From the NCBI GenBank assembly GCA_018136815.1, contig CM030931.1, positions 6,133,515 through 6,197,514 on the forward strand: a stretch of 64,000 nt of DNA, read 5' to 3'. Positions 1 to 9,306 of the stretch are shown here, one piece after another. How positions within the stretch are numbered: the stretch's first letter is position 1; each line of letters starts with the position of its first letter. The notes under the pieces are model-generated. The model did not search any database. It saw nothing but the letters and a program-made list of their open reading frames with translations, and was not told the DNA's origin. The DNA is from Isochrysis galbana. Lineage: Eukaryota > Haptophyta > Isochrysidales > Isochrysidaceae. The position numbers and the translations under genes are program-made.

Positions 1-557
1 AGACTCTGTGGCAGGACCACGTGAAGACCTGGTTTGACCAGGCCGCGCGCAAGAAGCGCAGACGCCTGGCTCGCGCCAAGAAGGCTGCTGCGCTTGCTCC
101 GCGGCCCGTTGGTCTGCTGCGGCCCGCTGTGCACCCGCCCACAGTCAAGTACAACTACAAGCTGCGCCAGGGCCGTGGGTTCACCTTTGCTGAGCTCAAG
201 GAGGCTGGGATCAAGAAGAAGGAGGCTCTCAGCATTGGTATTGCAGTCGACCACCGCCGGCGGAACCGCTCAGCAGAGTCGCTGCAGCTGAACGCGCAGC
301 GCCTGAAGGAATACAAGGCCGCGCTCATCCTTTTCCCCAAGAAGCGTGGCAAGCCCAAGGCGGGCGATTCGGGCAAGGAGGAGCTCGCCGCAGCGCAGCA
401 GGTCTCGGCGAAGACCGTGCTGCCGATGCCGGCCATCGAGAAGGGCGAGGAGGCAATGACAATTACTGCGGAGATGAAGGCGGACAACGTCTTCCACAAG
501 CTGCGCGTCGCTCGCGCGGACTATCGCCTCTTTGGCATTCGGCAGCGCAACCAGTGA
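1..557 (+). CDS. RPL13: 60S ribosomal protein L13 (eL13), 5' part outside window
   Basis: Structural protein of the large cytosolic ribosomal subunit. The reading frame is open from the first bases of the window (encoding ..LWQDHVKTWFDQAARKK..) and runs to TGA at 555-557, so the N-terminus and any upstream introns lie outside. Family landmarks in order: WFDQAARKKRRR, LAPRPVG, LRQGRGFTFAELKEAGI, IGIAVDHRRRNRSAESLQ, RLKEYKAALILFPKK and a C-terminal RLFGIRQRN. These match the eukaryotic eL13 pattern closely, including the basic N-terminal arm and the RRRN-S-ESLQ block. The tail after RLFGIR is only a few residues, shorter than the acidic/basic extension of animal L13. No break or frameshift is seen. 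The first in-frame start-like codon, GTG at 21, is not the true start because homologous sequence continues upstream of it. Confidence 0.95.
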   Translation, partial: TLWQDHVKTWFDQAARKKRRRLARAKKAAALAPRPVGLLRPAVHPPTVKYNYKLRQGRGFTFAELKEAGIKKKEALSIGIAVDHRRRNRSAESLQLNAQRLKEYKAALILFPKKRGKPKAGDSGKEELAAAQQVSAKTVLPMPAIEKGEEAMTITAEMKADNVFHKLRVARADYRLFGIRQRNQ

Positions 558-1090
558 GTTATTGCCCGCCACTCTTACTTTGATGAGTCTCAGTCTAGAT
601 ATCTTGCCCAGGAACATGCCTGCTACTCTTTCTGCCATTCTGTATATGCACAAGACAATTTTCCCTTGACCAGTTTCCGATCCCTCTCCCGCTCTCAATC
701 CTCCTCAGGCTCGCGGCTGCCGCCAAGGAGTAAACTTCAGCCGCGTAACTAGCTGTTCGCGTTCTTGTCCTTTTGCACTCCGGGGGTCTTGGAGTAACTA
801 ACGAGTTCCAATGGCAGAGACCACAAAGCTGTTGTTCGGGTTGTGGTTTGAGCATATTTGTTCTCGAGAGGGTGTGCTCCAAGACTGAGGTGATTGCGCG
901 TTCGCTGAGGCGCGATGTGGTGTCGCTGCCCTCCAATGATTGAGGGATAGACTTCTAGCTTCTAGGAGGTGGGTTACCATGGTGCGGGCAAGGCACGTGC
1001 AACATCCAACGTACGAGGAACAACACTATCATCATGTCGTCTAAAGGGGTTGTGTGTTGTGTGTGTCGGTCGTGTTCGCTCCGAGGGAGT
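558..1090. other. intergenic, no gene seen
   Basis: 3' flank of RPL13. It is moderately T-rich just after the stop and has no long frame with family resemblance on either strand. It probably holds the RPL13 3'UTR. Confidence 0.5.
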
Positions 1091-1285
1091 AAAAAAAACC
1101 TTTTAATATTCTCGCCTCACGCGTCGCCTAGTCATGTACTATGTTACGACGCCTTCACTCCTCTCCTGTCCCTCCACAACCTGCCTTGCTTGCGGCGCCT
1201 CCCCTCATGCACTAAGCACTAATAAGGGGCCCGGGTTGTGGGGGGTGGTTGGATGTGGCGGGCTGTCCCGGTCCTTTGCGGTGAG
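1091..1285 (-). repeat. 3' tail of a hairpin-headed retroelement (5'-truncated copy)
   Basis: On the minus strand this ends in the tail also seen near 17.9, 36.6 and 46.2 kb and, reversed, near 34.7, 50.9 and 54.0 kb: a GAATATTAAAAGG-type block followed by a T run. The plus strand shows the reverse complement (A run, then CCTTTTAATATTCTCGCC). About 190 bp are recognisable. The 5' hairpin head is absent, as expected for a 5'-truncated copy. Confidence 0.5.
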
Positions 1286-1708
1286 ATTCTCGTCTCCCTC
1301 CTGTTCCGCTAAGTGGCCAGGTTGGTTCCGTGCATTGTAGTCGGTCTATGGGTGTCGTTTGGGCGCCGTCGTTTTTGTTCCTTCGGTGTTTTTCGTCTTT
1401 GTACGTTGTTTTCGGGTCTCGCGATTCGCGATTCTTAGGCTAGTCTGTTGGTGATGTCTAGCGTGTGGGCCACGAGTTTGAGGTTGTCTCCCAGCGTGAG
1501 TCTGCCTTTTCTATCTTCGGTGAAAACGGGTGCACTCAGCTCGATTTTGCTCTTGATTTTTGGCTTCCTTCGTCCCTGAGTCGCCCTCTGGGTGCGGAAT
1601 GAGCATCGTGTTTCCGTCGGCTTTGTCGCATCCGCGATCGACCTTTTTGTTTTAGAAGTTGTTTGCGTTTCTGTGTCCCCTCCTTCCTCCTTGCAGACTA
1701 GTCGCTAG
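1286..1708. other. T-rich intergenic stretch, no gene seen
   Basis: G/T-rich on the plus strand with no recognisable protein. It could hold downstream exons of the minus-strand gene that starts at 2242, because a GTAAGC donor occurs near the end of its first open segment, but I could not place an acceptor. Confidence 0.35.
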
Positions 1709-2242
1709 TCACCGTCGCAGGATCCTACATTCGCCCTCTTTGCCCTCGCCTCCTTTGCGCGCCTCCCTTGTCGCCTGCTTGCCCCTCACCGGGCTTACCT
1801 CCTTAGGTCCGCGTGGCACTCGGCGACCCGCGCGTGCGGCAGCATTACCGGACGCTGCTGCTCCCCGAGGCTCCTCCATCGACTCGGCTGGCTCCTCGAC
1901 ATCCGCAACCCGCGCGATGGGAACAAGAAGACCTGGAGCGTCCGACGCACAGTCCTCGTTCTCCTCTTCTCCTCCCACAGGCTTGGAGTCCTCGTCGGTG
2001 GTGGTGGTGGTGGCCTCATCGGTCGGGGAAAGGGCCTCCTCCTCGGCATCAGGAACGCGAACAGGATCCGCCTCCTCCGCCGCGCCATTGGAGCAGGAAG
2101 AGGAACGAGTCGTGCGAGCAGCGCTTGCGCTCGGCGTCCAGTCGACAGGTGGCTGTGTCGAGCGAGTCGAACGAAACCAGCGAGCAGGAGCACGAGAGGA
2201 GAGGACGGAGGACCGTACCGATGCGCGCCGAGTCGCCACCAT
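1709..2242 (-). CDS. Acidic low-complexity protein, paralogue of the gene at 60597-61340 (possibly first exon only)
   Basis: The ATG at 2242 opens a frame beginning MVATRRASVRSSVLSSRAP, almost identical to the protein at 61340. Similarity continues through PPVDWTPS, AARTTRSSSCS, a T5 run (TTTTTDEDS) and ENEDCASDAPG, then stops after about residue 115 (AESMEE). The remainder is unrelated, arginine/glycine-rich sequence. Around 1790-1800 the minus strand reads CCTAAGGAG then GTAAGC, a good splice donor, so the true gene may leave this frame there. I recognise no domain. The upstream DNA (2243-2850) is also shared with the paralogue. Alternative: a decayed copy. The plus-strand overlapping frames are serine-rich mirror frames of the same repeat and are not favoured. 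Confidence 0.45.
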   Translation of the reverse strand: MVATRRASVRSSVLSSRAPARWFRSTRSTQPPVDWTPSASAARTTRSSSCSNGAAEEADPVRVPDAEEEALSPTDEATTTTTDEDSKPVGGEEENEDCASDAPGLLVPIARVADVEEPAESMEEPRGAAASGNAAARAGRRVPRGPKEVSPVRGKQATREARKGGEGKEGECRILRR

Positions 2243-2499
2243 CGTGAGGAAGACGAGGGCGAGGAGAGAGCTGGAGGGTGAGCGAGGAGGAGGAGGGAGG
2301 CAGGCAGTAGGAGCCGTCTCTCTCTGGTAGGTCGATGAGAGGGGGAGGAGGGGACCCGGGGGAGGGGGCCCGGGGGGAGGGGAGAGACCCCAAGACCTAT
2401 CGATTGTTTACGTTAGTGTTTTCGCAATATACGGTAATATTTTCTCCGGTCCCAGGGGTGCCCCCGCGGTTCCCGACCGCCTCTGCGTCCAGAGTCCCC

Positions 2500-2830
2500 C
2501 CGCGGAAAGAGTGAACGCACGGCGTGCACCTTCCTGGAAGTTGCTATGCGCACGCACGGCGCCCCGCGGGGGGGGGAGCCGATGTGCATACGCACGGCGT
2601 GCACAATGATTGCAAGCAATCACACGTGCTGCGCAAACGAAACATCTCGTATATGGCTACTTTACGTTAATGTGGGCCTTAGGGAAAAAAGTTTCTATGC
2701 GCACGCACGGCGCCCTCGCGAGGGGGGAAGTCGATGCGCATACGCACGGCGTGCACAATGATTGCAAGTAATCACATGTGCTGCGTAAACGAAACAGGAA
2801 AAAGTTTCTATGCACATCTCGTATACGGCG
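2500..2830. repeat. Tandem repeat array (about 150-bp unit) upstream of the minus-strand gene
   Basis: Two units, starting near 2548 and 2698, each carry GCGCACGCACGGCG, a GC-rich clamp, CGCACGGCGTGCACAATGATT, TGCAAGYAATCACAYGTGCTGCG and a GAAACA block. The same organisation with about 170-bp units lies upstream of the paralogue (61610-62060). Position suggests a promoter or 5'UTR array co-duplicated with the gene. Confidence 0.6.
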
Positions 2831-3099
2831 ATTAGCTTTGTTTTGTACCACTGTTGTTAATAACTAAAAAAGAAAACAGATATGTTGAAAAACCACCTGG
2901 TCCTCTTTTGACGGAACGCGACTTTTCCTCCTTGCGTGCTCCTATGTATTGTTTAGGCTTTGTTTGCTTAGGTATTGTTCTTCTTCTGTGACTCGGATTT
3001 CTTTGGGCGTAGGGCCGTCCGTTTGTCGGGGCCCAAGGCCCAAGGCGGTCATTGTTTCGCAGGTTTTGGGCGTCTTCTTGCGCGGGCGGGGGTGTCAGG

Positions 3100-3330
3100 T
3101 TATTGAGTACGTTCGTTGCTTGCGTGTTTCACGATGCAGTCCCATGATTCGAGGAATGGTTCTTTATTTATGTATCGTACGCCCTTCGTGCGTGAATATT
3201 GGGGGAAGTGTTCTAGGTACGGCGCGCATTCGTCTTTAGTGTAAGGGATGGCGAGTGCGACGTCTTTGTATACGTTGTGTATGACTTTCGTGTGAAGGGC
3301 TCGAGTTGCACCTCCTTAGCTAGGCCACAT
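3100..3330 (-). pseudogene. LINE remnant, C-terminal region
   Basis: On the minus strand a short frame reads VIHNVYKDVALAIPYTKDE then PFLESWDCIVKHAS before a stop. It aligns by eye with the LINE relic at 40.2-40.5 kb (TIHNVFRDFG..PYRSEEC..FLESWNTVVDHAAS). It is a fragment of the same LINE family, without RT motifs. Confidence 0.55.
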
Positions 3331-3434
3331 TGTCTCCCGACGTGGCCTAGAGATGGACCCCAAGAAAGTCGAGGCGGTGCGCTCGATTGACCCGTGTCAC
3401 ATTAATTCGCTCGAGAAAGTCCGCTCGTTGGGGC
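3318..3434 (+). pseudogene. Ty3/gypsy reverse transcriptase fragment
   Basis: Plus-strand translation gives LGHIVSRRGLEMDPKKVEAV followed by RSIDPCHINSLEKVRSLG. This is the hallmark end of gypsy RT (LG..VS..G...DP.KV.AI..., L..LRSFLGL). A stop codon precedes it and it breaks into a G run at 3437. Only about 39 residues survive, lying back to back with the LINE scrap. Confidence 0.6.
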
Positions 3435-3436
3435 GA

Positions 3437-3640
3437 GGGGGGGGGGGGGGGGGTTAAAACCCACCATTTTCCTCGGGAGTTTTTCGTGGCGCTAGTGGCG
3501 GCAGGTGAGCCCCCCGGGAGCTTTCATGGGTCATGGGCTTGGGCTTGGGCTTGGGCGGACGGTCAAAGAATGCAGCCCCCCCCCACATGTTAGTAGTTAT
3601 AAATAAATCACTGATTGACCGCACTACCCGCTGTCTATAG
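3437..3640 (+). repeat. Interspersed repeat (G-run to GACCGC type)
   Basis: It starts with a run of about 20 G, then a CACCATTTTC..TTTTCGTGGCG block, a GCCCCCCGGGAG motif, a CGGTCAAAGAATGCAGCCC block and a TTGACCGC end. The same blocks in the same order occur at 18500-18690, and the reverse complement of part of it at about 63830-63985. No coding capacity is seen. Confidence 0.55.
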
Positions 3641-3956
3641 GTTGGTAGGTTGTAGGTTTGTTTGTTGTTTGTGATTTCGCCCTGTTCGCTAGGTAGGATG
3701 GAGTTCATCATAATGGGTTTCGCGTTCGAGTTCGAAATTTATTTATTTGGGTAGCTTGTACTATGCACCAAAAGTGTCGCCCCCAAATCCACCCTTCCAA
3801 ATCGCCGGACCCAATGTCAAATGTCGCGGAGTTGTATGTAGTGGCCTAGATGATCTAGATGCTAGATGCTAGATCTAGATGCTAGCTATGGTAGATGGGG
3901 ATGGGAAATACAGCGAGGGGGGTTCCAAATGTAGTGGTAGTGGGGTAGTGGAGATT

Positions 3957-4262
3957 GAGGTGACCTCTCGGCGGAGGTACCGCGTGAGAAGAATTACAGC
4001 GTCGTAGGACATCTTGTTAGCTAGCATCCCTAGCCACATACACGGGACAAGCCATGCACCAGCCGCGCACACCTACGCGAGACGAATGTCAGCGTGTCAG
4101 CGTCGGCAATGGCAACATGGCAACGGAGCTCCTACCCCGACATGTAGGTGTGCGCGGTTGGTGCATGGCTTGTCCCGTGTATGTGGCTAGGGATGTTAGC
4201 TAACAAGGTGTCCTACGACGCTGCAAATTCTTCTCACGTGGTACCTCCGCCGAGAGGTTATA
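3957..4262. repeat. Large inverted repeat built from R1 repeat sequence
   Basis: The left arm, about 3957-4074, contains GCTAGCATCCCTAGCCACAT and CCATGCACCAGCCGCGCACAC. The right arm, about 4143-4260, is its near-exact reverse complement. Arms are about 118 bp, separated by about 70 bp. Both arms correspond to the first conserved block of R1 (see 41932, 48544, 53765, 58446). The second R1 block (CCCTCAGCACTAAGGTTATACT) follows in plus orientation at 4313-4345, close to the start of the 1616-aa gene. Confidence 0.75.
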
Positions 4263-4455
4263 CTCACACAACACCAACACCTACGTCTCGCGGTGGCGGT
4301 AGGAGCCCGGGTCCCTCAGCACTAAGGTTATACTCACACAACAAGAACCCCTCTCCTCCGCCTGCAAGTGGCCCGCCGCCACCTCCTGACGAGCCGACGC
4401 TCGCGCGCGCGGCACGCCGAGACCCCCACGGCGTGGATGCGCTGTCGAGCGTGAG

Positions 4456-7400
4456 ATGAGCGGGGACAGCGCGTGCGACGCGCTTGGCATGGTCCTCTAC
4501 GCTCTGAGGCACCACACGCAGCTATGCCGCTTCGCCTCGTGCGATCCGCAGTGGCTGCCGGCTCGATGCGACTTTCACCCCGAGATGCAGCAAAAATTGC
4601 GAGACCAGCTACCACAGCATGTCGCGCAGGTGATCCATCTGGGGGAGCGCGCGCAATGGGGAAGGATGCATGTTCGCGTACGCGTGCCGCTCTCGGACCA
4701 GTGGTCACGCTTCTTCAGTGACCAAGTTGGTGGCGCTCGATATCCAAGTACAGATATCGTAATCGCTAGGTGCACAGAGCCAGTGGCCACTTGGCTTCCG
4801 GGACTGCTCGTTCATTTCCCAGCGCTAGCACGGTTGCGAATATTTCTGTACGAGACGTGCAGCAGTTTGCGACGCTCGACTTCCCAGAGTTGGGCTACAC
4901 CATGGGCGTACTGGTTGGACGTACCAATCATTCGGAGATCGGTTGAGAATCGTGGCTTTGAATCTGCTGTGTATCTGAGGCATATGGTCCTAGCAGCAGA
5001 AGCGGACGATCTTGCCGAAACCACATTATTTCTGCAAGCAGGTTGGCAGGAGCACACACGAAAGCTTCTGGCCTGCGATTGGCTCGAAAACTTCATGGCA
5101 AAGGCTCCATTTATGCAGTACGGTGCGAGGTACAGCACGCTCGAGGGGAATGGCTGTTGGGATGTTTGCATGTCACACCACGTGTGGGCGGTAGCTCTTC
5201 CTGGTCATGACCCACTCCGTGCTGCATCCGCCAGCTACGCCATTTTTCATGCGCACCGCCATAGGATTAAGGCTCTGGGGCTGCGGGCACTGAAAACTAC
5301 GCTAGATGTTGCCACCATGCGATCCCTTGAGTTGAGAGCAAGACTTTGTGGGTCGTCATTGCCCTGGTGTCCTGGGCATGGCTGCAACAAGCGGCTCAGC
5401 AAAGAGTACGGATTTGCGCAGGCTCGTCTCTACTGCAACGACAGTGGGAAGCTCGCGGGAATCGGCCTAGAGTTGGGGTGGCACGTGTTGTTGGGCGAGC
5501 CCGACGCTCTTCCTCTCGATCGTGCTCCATTAAGTGAGGTCGCTTCCTCATTTTTTCCACCGAAAGGAGGGCCCTGGCGTCCGCCGCTGACGACTCCTTG
5601 CGGGACAAGCGGCAGTTGGGAAGGTGAAGGGAACAATACTCGGATGACCACTCGCTTGAAACGAGTCCTATTGCGGCTTGTGAATAGTGGGTTGCTCCTG
5701 CTATCTTCGAAGAACCACTCCGTGCTCGGCCCTGCTGGTCGTTCAACCTTGCGTTACATCTTTCACAATCGTTCGCTGGCTCGGACGAGGAAGAAAAATA
5801 TGCTGCCTCATAAATCGCATTCCGCAAGGTGGGAGTCCGAAGAAACGTATTTGCTCAGTACTATGACCGGCTGGGATACCCATTCGCAGCAAGAGCGAAT
5901 CGTGTACTCTCAGCCGTTCACTCAGGAAAGAGTAAACCGAGGATTCGCCAAAAGTCAGCCAATAGGCGGATTGCACACTCTCCCCTCGTCTATAGTGCTG
6001 CAGCAAACCCTGCGGGCCCCGCCTTCACCTTGTTGTCGTTGGGTGAAGACAACACAACGTCAACCTCGCCACACCACGTGCGGCGAAGCAGATGAGCGCG
6101 AGCCGGGATGGTGGCGCTCTTCCTCGAGCAATGTGACCACAAACGTGCTCCACATTCGTATGAACCACGGTTCTGCAGGTTTCTTCGCCTATCTACTTTT
6201 TGCGCTCAATCAGCTCGCATTCGCACAGCGGCAAAAGCTGATGGCATATGTTGATTTCGGTCGATGTACTGTGAACGGCCACGATCACTACTCCTCAGGC
6301 GGTGCAAATCTCTACTTCGATGGCACCGCTGGGCCAAACATGTGGGACTACTATTTCGAACCCGTATCTACGTACCGACCCGGCCTCAAAGGCTTCCAAG
6401 GGCGCGCTTTGCCGAGCAAGACACTTTGGCGGCTCCACCACAAGGAATCACAGTCGATATTTGCCTATTACTACGGCATGTACTCGTACAAACGCGCATA
6501 TGATGAGTCTTGGTATAGGACCATGCGCGAACGTGCAAGTAGATTGCTATTACAGTACGTTCGCCCACGAGCGCACATTGTGCAAGCAGTCGATCAATTT
6601 TGGTCCAGTCACTTTGCGCCGGGTGCATACGTTGTCGGTGTCCACATGCGAGGCACCGATAAAAAGGCAGAAATTGGTGGAGAGATCGTGCCACCACAAC
6701 GATACATGTTCCACATCGATTCGCACCTCAGAGAGCGTCCCCACGCGCTCATCTTTTTGGCGACAGATTCGCCACTCTTCTTGAGGCTTATGCGCGAGCG
6801 TTACGGCGCAAAAGTATTTGCTCGAAACGCGCTGAGGAGCGAGAGAAATGCCTTCCTCGACCTTTTACCAGACGGGACCAATGCGCGCAAAGGTGCAGAT
6901 GTCCTCATAGACTCCTTATTGCTATCTAGATGCAGCTTCCTTTTGAAGAGCTCATCAGCAGTAGGAGAGTTCGCCATATACTTCAATCTGTCACTCCATT
7001 CTAGAAGCTTGGATTTGCAATATACTGGCACCAATCGTAGCACAGATCTCGACAAAGTGGACTCATCTGCTTCTATAACGATCGATTCACAGGGAGGCCG
7101 GTCGCGCGCCGTCACATGCACTTCTAGAGAAGTGCTAGCCATGCACACTGACATTTGTTCCACATTCCTACAGTGTGATCAGATTCAATCGCGTGCAATG
7201 GCAGCATGTCAAGTGCCACCAGAGATCATACGTCGCGCACAGTCGCTTTATGGTGCTTTTCGCATGGCCTATAATTCATTGCCAACGGCGGTGCAAGAAA
7301 GCCCAGATGAGTTTCAGTCACGGAGTTTTTGGATTCATGAGCGGTATCCATCGAAATCTGTCGACCTGGTCGTGTCGAGATGCCATGAGCCCGTCCTCGA

Positions 7401-9306
7401 TTTCCTTCAGATGCTCTATCCCTTTCTGGGCTCGACCACTCGCCTTGTTGTGGAAGAACGCTGTGTGGATCATAAGGGACGACCAGCACGATGGCCATCC
7501 ACTGACATCCGTGACGAGCTGCTCGGTATCCGGCGCCTAGCAGTTGCAACGAATACGGCTCCATGTGTCAAACGACACACATGGTCGTTCCAAACATCGT
7601 TTACGATGTGCATCCAAGCTCGTGAGCTGATTGAGCCTGAAACATCTGCCAGTTGCATCGCACAAATTCTCTCCAAGGCCTCGGAATCAACCTTGCCGGG
7701 CGTCGATCTTGTCGAAAGGAGCCCCCTTCCGCACAATGGCATTGCCGATGAGGCGGTGTGGTTCCTCGTGGGAAAGGCCTCACTTCAGCAAAAAACGAGC
7801 TCAACTGATCTGACCTCGCACGAAACATGGGCCGCGATGTCTCGGGAAAATTTCCGCAGGTATTGCTCACGTTGGAACTCGCGGCAGTCTTCCGATGCTC
7901 CAGCAACGAATCCCTTGCGACGTGTTCTCGGCAACTTGTTGAAGAAAGTCGATGAGCTTCTGAGTCCCGCAAGTATACGTAAGGAAGCGGGTCTCAGTAA
8001 TGTGACCTCGATGCCGGCTACAGCAATTCAAGCAAGTGCTGCGTGCTCAGAGCCCAATTTCATGTTGTACAACCGCGAGCTTTGGCCAGCTAGCTGGCCG
8101 GGTCCAAGCAGCTACAAATGTTCTTGGAGCAAGGACCGAGACTCGTTACTTTCTCATTTGCAGAAAATCCAGGGCACTACTTCCAATCGAGACCAACTGC
8201 AGGCGGTTTGCACGAAACAGAAATTCTTGGTGACGAGACTGTTGCCGGCTGGGTGGTGGTCTACTGTCCTTGGCGCTTTGAAGCCACTTGGACACGCCTT
8301 GCGGACCGACCGTACCATTCTGACACCGAAGGTGCGCCCCTTTGTGGATCCAAACGTCTGCCCTCAAATTGATCTGAGCTGTTTCTTCTTGCCTTTGGCT
8401 CCGGCTTGCGACGCGATAGCTACCAATAATTCTCGCGAGGCGAAGGCACACATGCCTGCTCCGAGCTGGTTGAGATGGCTCCCAGGATCATCGTTACTGT
8501 CGCGCCGCTTTGTGAGCAGAGAGAGCCGCCGCGACCGCCTCATTGTCGACTTGAACGATGATGTGTTCGTGCGGGGAGAATCCGCATCGAATCTCCCACA
8601 CGCATACAAGCTTCGTGGCTGGTTTTGGTGGACATCGCACTTGCTCCAGTACATCACGCGGCCATCGCAGAGGCTTCTACATGATCTAGAGCTAGAGGCC
8701 TTGGAATCTGGGCTTTCGAGTGCTCTCGCTTCCGGTGTTTCCGTGATAGGGGTTCATGTCCGGCACGGAGACTCGTGTTCTCCTAAGGAGAGGCACCGCA
8801 TGGCTCGTGTTTGCGCCCCCTTTGAGGATTATCTTGAGCACATTCGCCTTCTCTCTCAGCGCCTGAAGACCACTACAATTTTTCTCGCGACCGATGACTT
8901 GGATGTGTGGAAGGCTGCTACCACTCTTCCCAACCTGACTGTGTTGACAATGCGCAGCATGTCGCGCCTTAGTGCGAAGGGGCCTCGACCGCAGTTGTGG
9001 GATAAACTTGTAATGGAGCGCGAGGCCAATCATTTGAGCCATTTGAACCAGCGAGGAGCTTGGGATGCAACTATAGACGCGATGCTGTTGGCGCGGTGCG
9101 ATGGCTTGGTCGGCAAATTCACGAGCACTCTTTTCCGTGCAGCCATGTCAATGAAAAGTGCTTCATGTGGTTGCATCCCTCCATTTGTTTCGCTCGACGC
9201 GCCTTGGTGTTTTGATTATGGCGTGAAGGCAGGCGAGAATTGGGAGTTCCCCCTCCCCTCTGCATATGATGAGGTAGGTAGGGGCGAGAATCGCTTTTGG
9301 TGCTAG
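4456..9306 (+). CDS. Giant protein with two [DUF3431-like + FUT8-like fucosyltransferase] units
   Basis: A 1616-aa single open frame with ATG at 4456. Unit 1: residues about 90-270 resemble DUF3431 (STDIVIARCTEP at 98-109; YLRHMVLAAEADDLAETT with FLQAGW near 191-197). Residues about 560-860 resemble GT23/FUT8-NodZ enzymes, with the donor-binding motif GVHMRGTDK at 728-736 followed by YMFHIDSHLRER, IFLATDSP and a C-terminal SSAVGEFAIYF block. Unit 2: a shorter DUF3431-like segment (SVDLVVSRCHEP, 968-979) and a second GT-like domain with GVHVRHGD at 1432-1439, IFLATDD and VGKFTSTLFRAAMS. FUT8-type enzymes use GDP-fucose on N-glycan cores. Here the substrate is unknown and the second motif, HVRHGD rather than HxRxTD, may not be equivalent. 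No obvious signal peptide or membrane anchor is visible at the N-terminus. R1 repeat blocks end about 110 bp upstream. Function is inferred from motifs only. Confidence 0.75.
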   Translation: MSGDSACDALGMVLYALRHHTQLCRFASCDPQWLPARCDFHPEMQQKLRDQLPQHVAQVIHLGERAQWGRMHVRVRVPLSDQWSRFFSDQVGGARYPSTDIVIARCTEPVATWLPGLLVHFPALARLRIFLYETCSSLRRSTSQSWATPWAYWLDVPIIRRSVENRGFESAVYLRHMVLAAEADDLAETTLFLQAGWQEHTRKLLACDWLENFMAKAPFMQYGARYSTLEGNGCWDVCMSHHVWAVALPGHDPLRAASASYAIFHAHRHRIKALGLRALKTTLDVATMRSLELRARLCGSSLPWCPGHGCNKRLSKEYGFAQARLYCNDSGKLAGIGLELGWHVLLGEPDALPLDRAPLSEVASSFFPPKGGPWRPPLTTPCGTSGSWEGEGNNTRMTTRLKRVLLRLVNSGLLLLSSKNHSVLGPAGRSTLRYIFHNRSLARTRKKNMLPHKSHSARWESEETYLLSTMTGWDTHSQQERIVYSQPFTQERVNRGFAKSQPIGGLHTLPSSIVLQQTLRAPPSPCCRWVKTTQRQPRHTTCGEADEREPGWWRSSSSNVTTNVLHIRMNHGSAGFFAYLLFALNQLAFAQRQKLMAYVDFGRCTVNGHDHYSSGGANLYFDGTAGPNMWDYYFEPVSTYRPGLKGFQGRALPSKTLWRLHHKESQSIFAYYYGMYSYKRAYDESWYRTMRERASRLLLQYVRPRAHIVQAVDQFWSSHFAPGAYVVGVHMRGTDKKAEIGGEIVPPQRYMFHIDSHLRERPHALIFLATDSPLFLRLMRERYGAKVFARNALRSERNAFLDLLPDGTNARKGADVLIDSLLLSRCSFLLKSSSAVGEFAIYFNLSLHSRSLDLQYTGTNRSTDLDKVDSSASITIDSQGGRSRAVTCTSREVLAMHTDICSTFLQCDQIQSRAMAACQVPPEIIRRAQSLYGAFRMAYNSLPTAVQESPDEFQSRSFWIHERYPSKSVDLVVSRCHEPVLDFLQMLYPFLGSTTRLVVEERCVDHKGRPARWPSTDIRDELLGIRRLAVATNTAPCVKRHTWSFQTSFTMCIQARELIEPETSASCIAQILSKASESTLPGVDLVERSPLPHNGIADEAVWFLVGKASLQQKTSSTDLTSHETWAAMSRENFRRYCSRWNSRQSSDAPATNPLRRVLGNLLKKVDELLSPASIRKEAGLSNVTSMPATAIQASAACSEPNFMLYNRELWPASWPGPSSYKCSWSKDRDSLLSHLQKIQGTTSNRDQLQAVCTKQKFLVTRLLPAGWWSTVLGALKPLGHALRTDRTILTPKVRPFVDPNVCPQIDLSCFFLPLAPACDAIATNNSREAKAHMPAPSWLRWLPGSSLLSRRFVSRESRRDRLIVDLNDDVFVRGESASNLPHAYKLRGWFWWTSHLLQYITRPSQRLLHDLELEALESGLSSALASGVSVIGVHVRHGDSCSPKERHRMARVCAPFEDYLEHIRLLSQRLKTTTIFLATDDLDVWKAATTLPNLTVLTMRSMSRLSAKGPRPQLWDKLVMEREANHLSHLNQRGAWDATIDAMLLARCDGLVGKFTSTLFRAAMSMKSASCGCIPPFVSLDAPWCFDYGVKAGENWEFPLPSAYDEVGRGENRFWC

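Noticed and set aside
34..936. Other open frames overlapping RPL13 and its 3' flank on both strands
   Set aside because: Mirror frames of the ribosomal protein gene or low-complexity runs; no family resemblance.
1659..2330. Serine-rich 223-aa plus-strand frame opposite the acidic-protein gene, and its counterpart at 60607-61764
   Set aside because: Both paralogues also share the minus-strand frame, which begins with ATG and gives a more protein-like product; the plus frames are poly-Ser/poly-Val mirrors of codon repeats.
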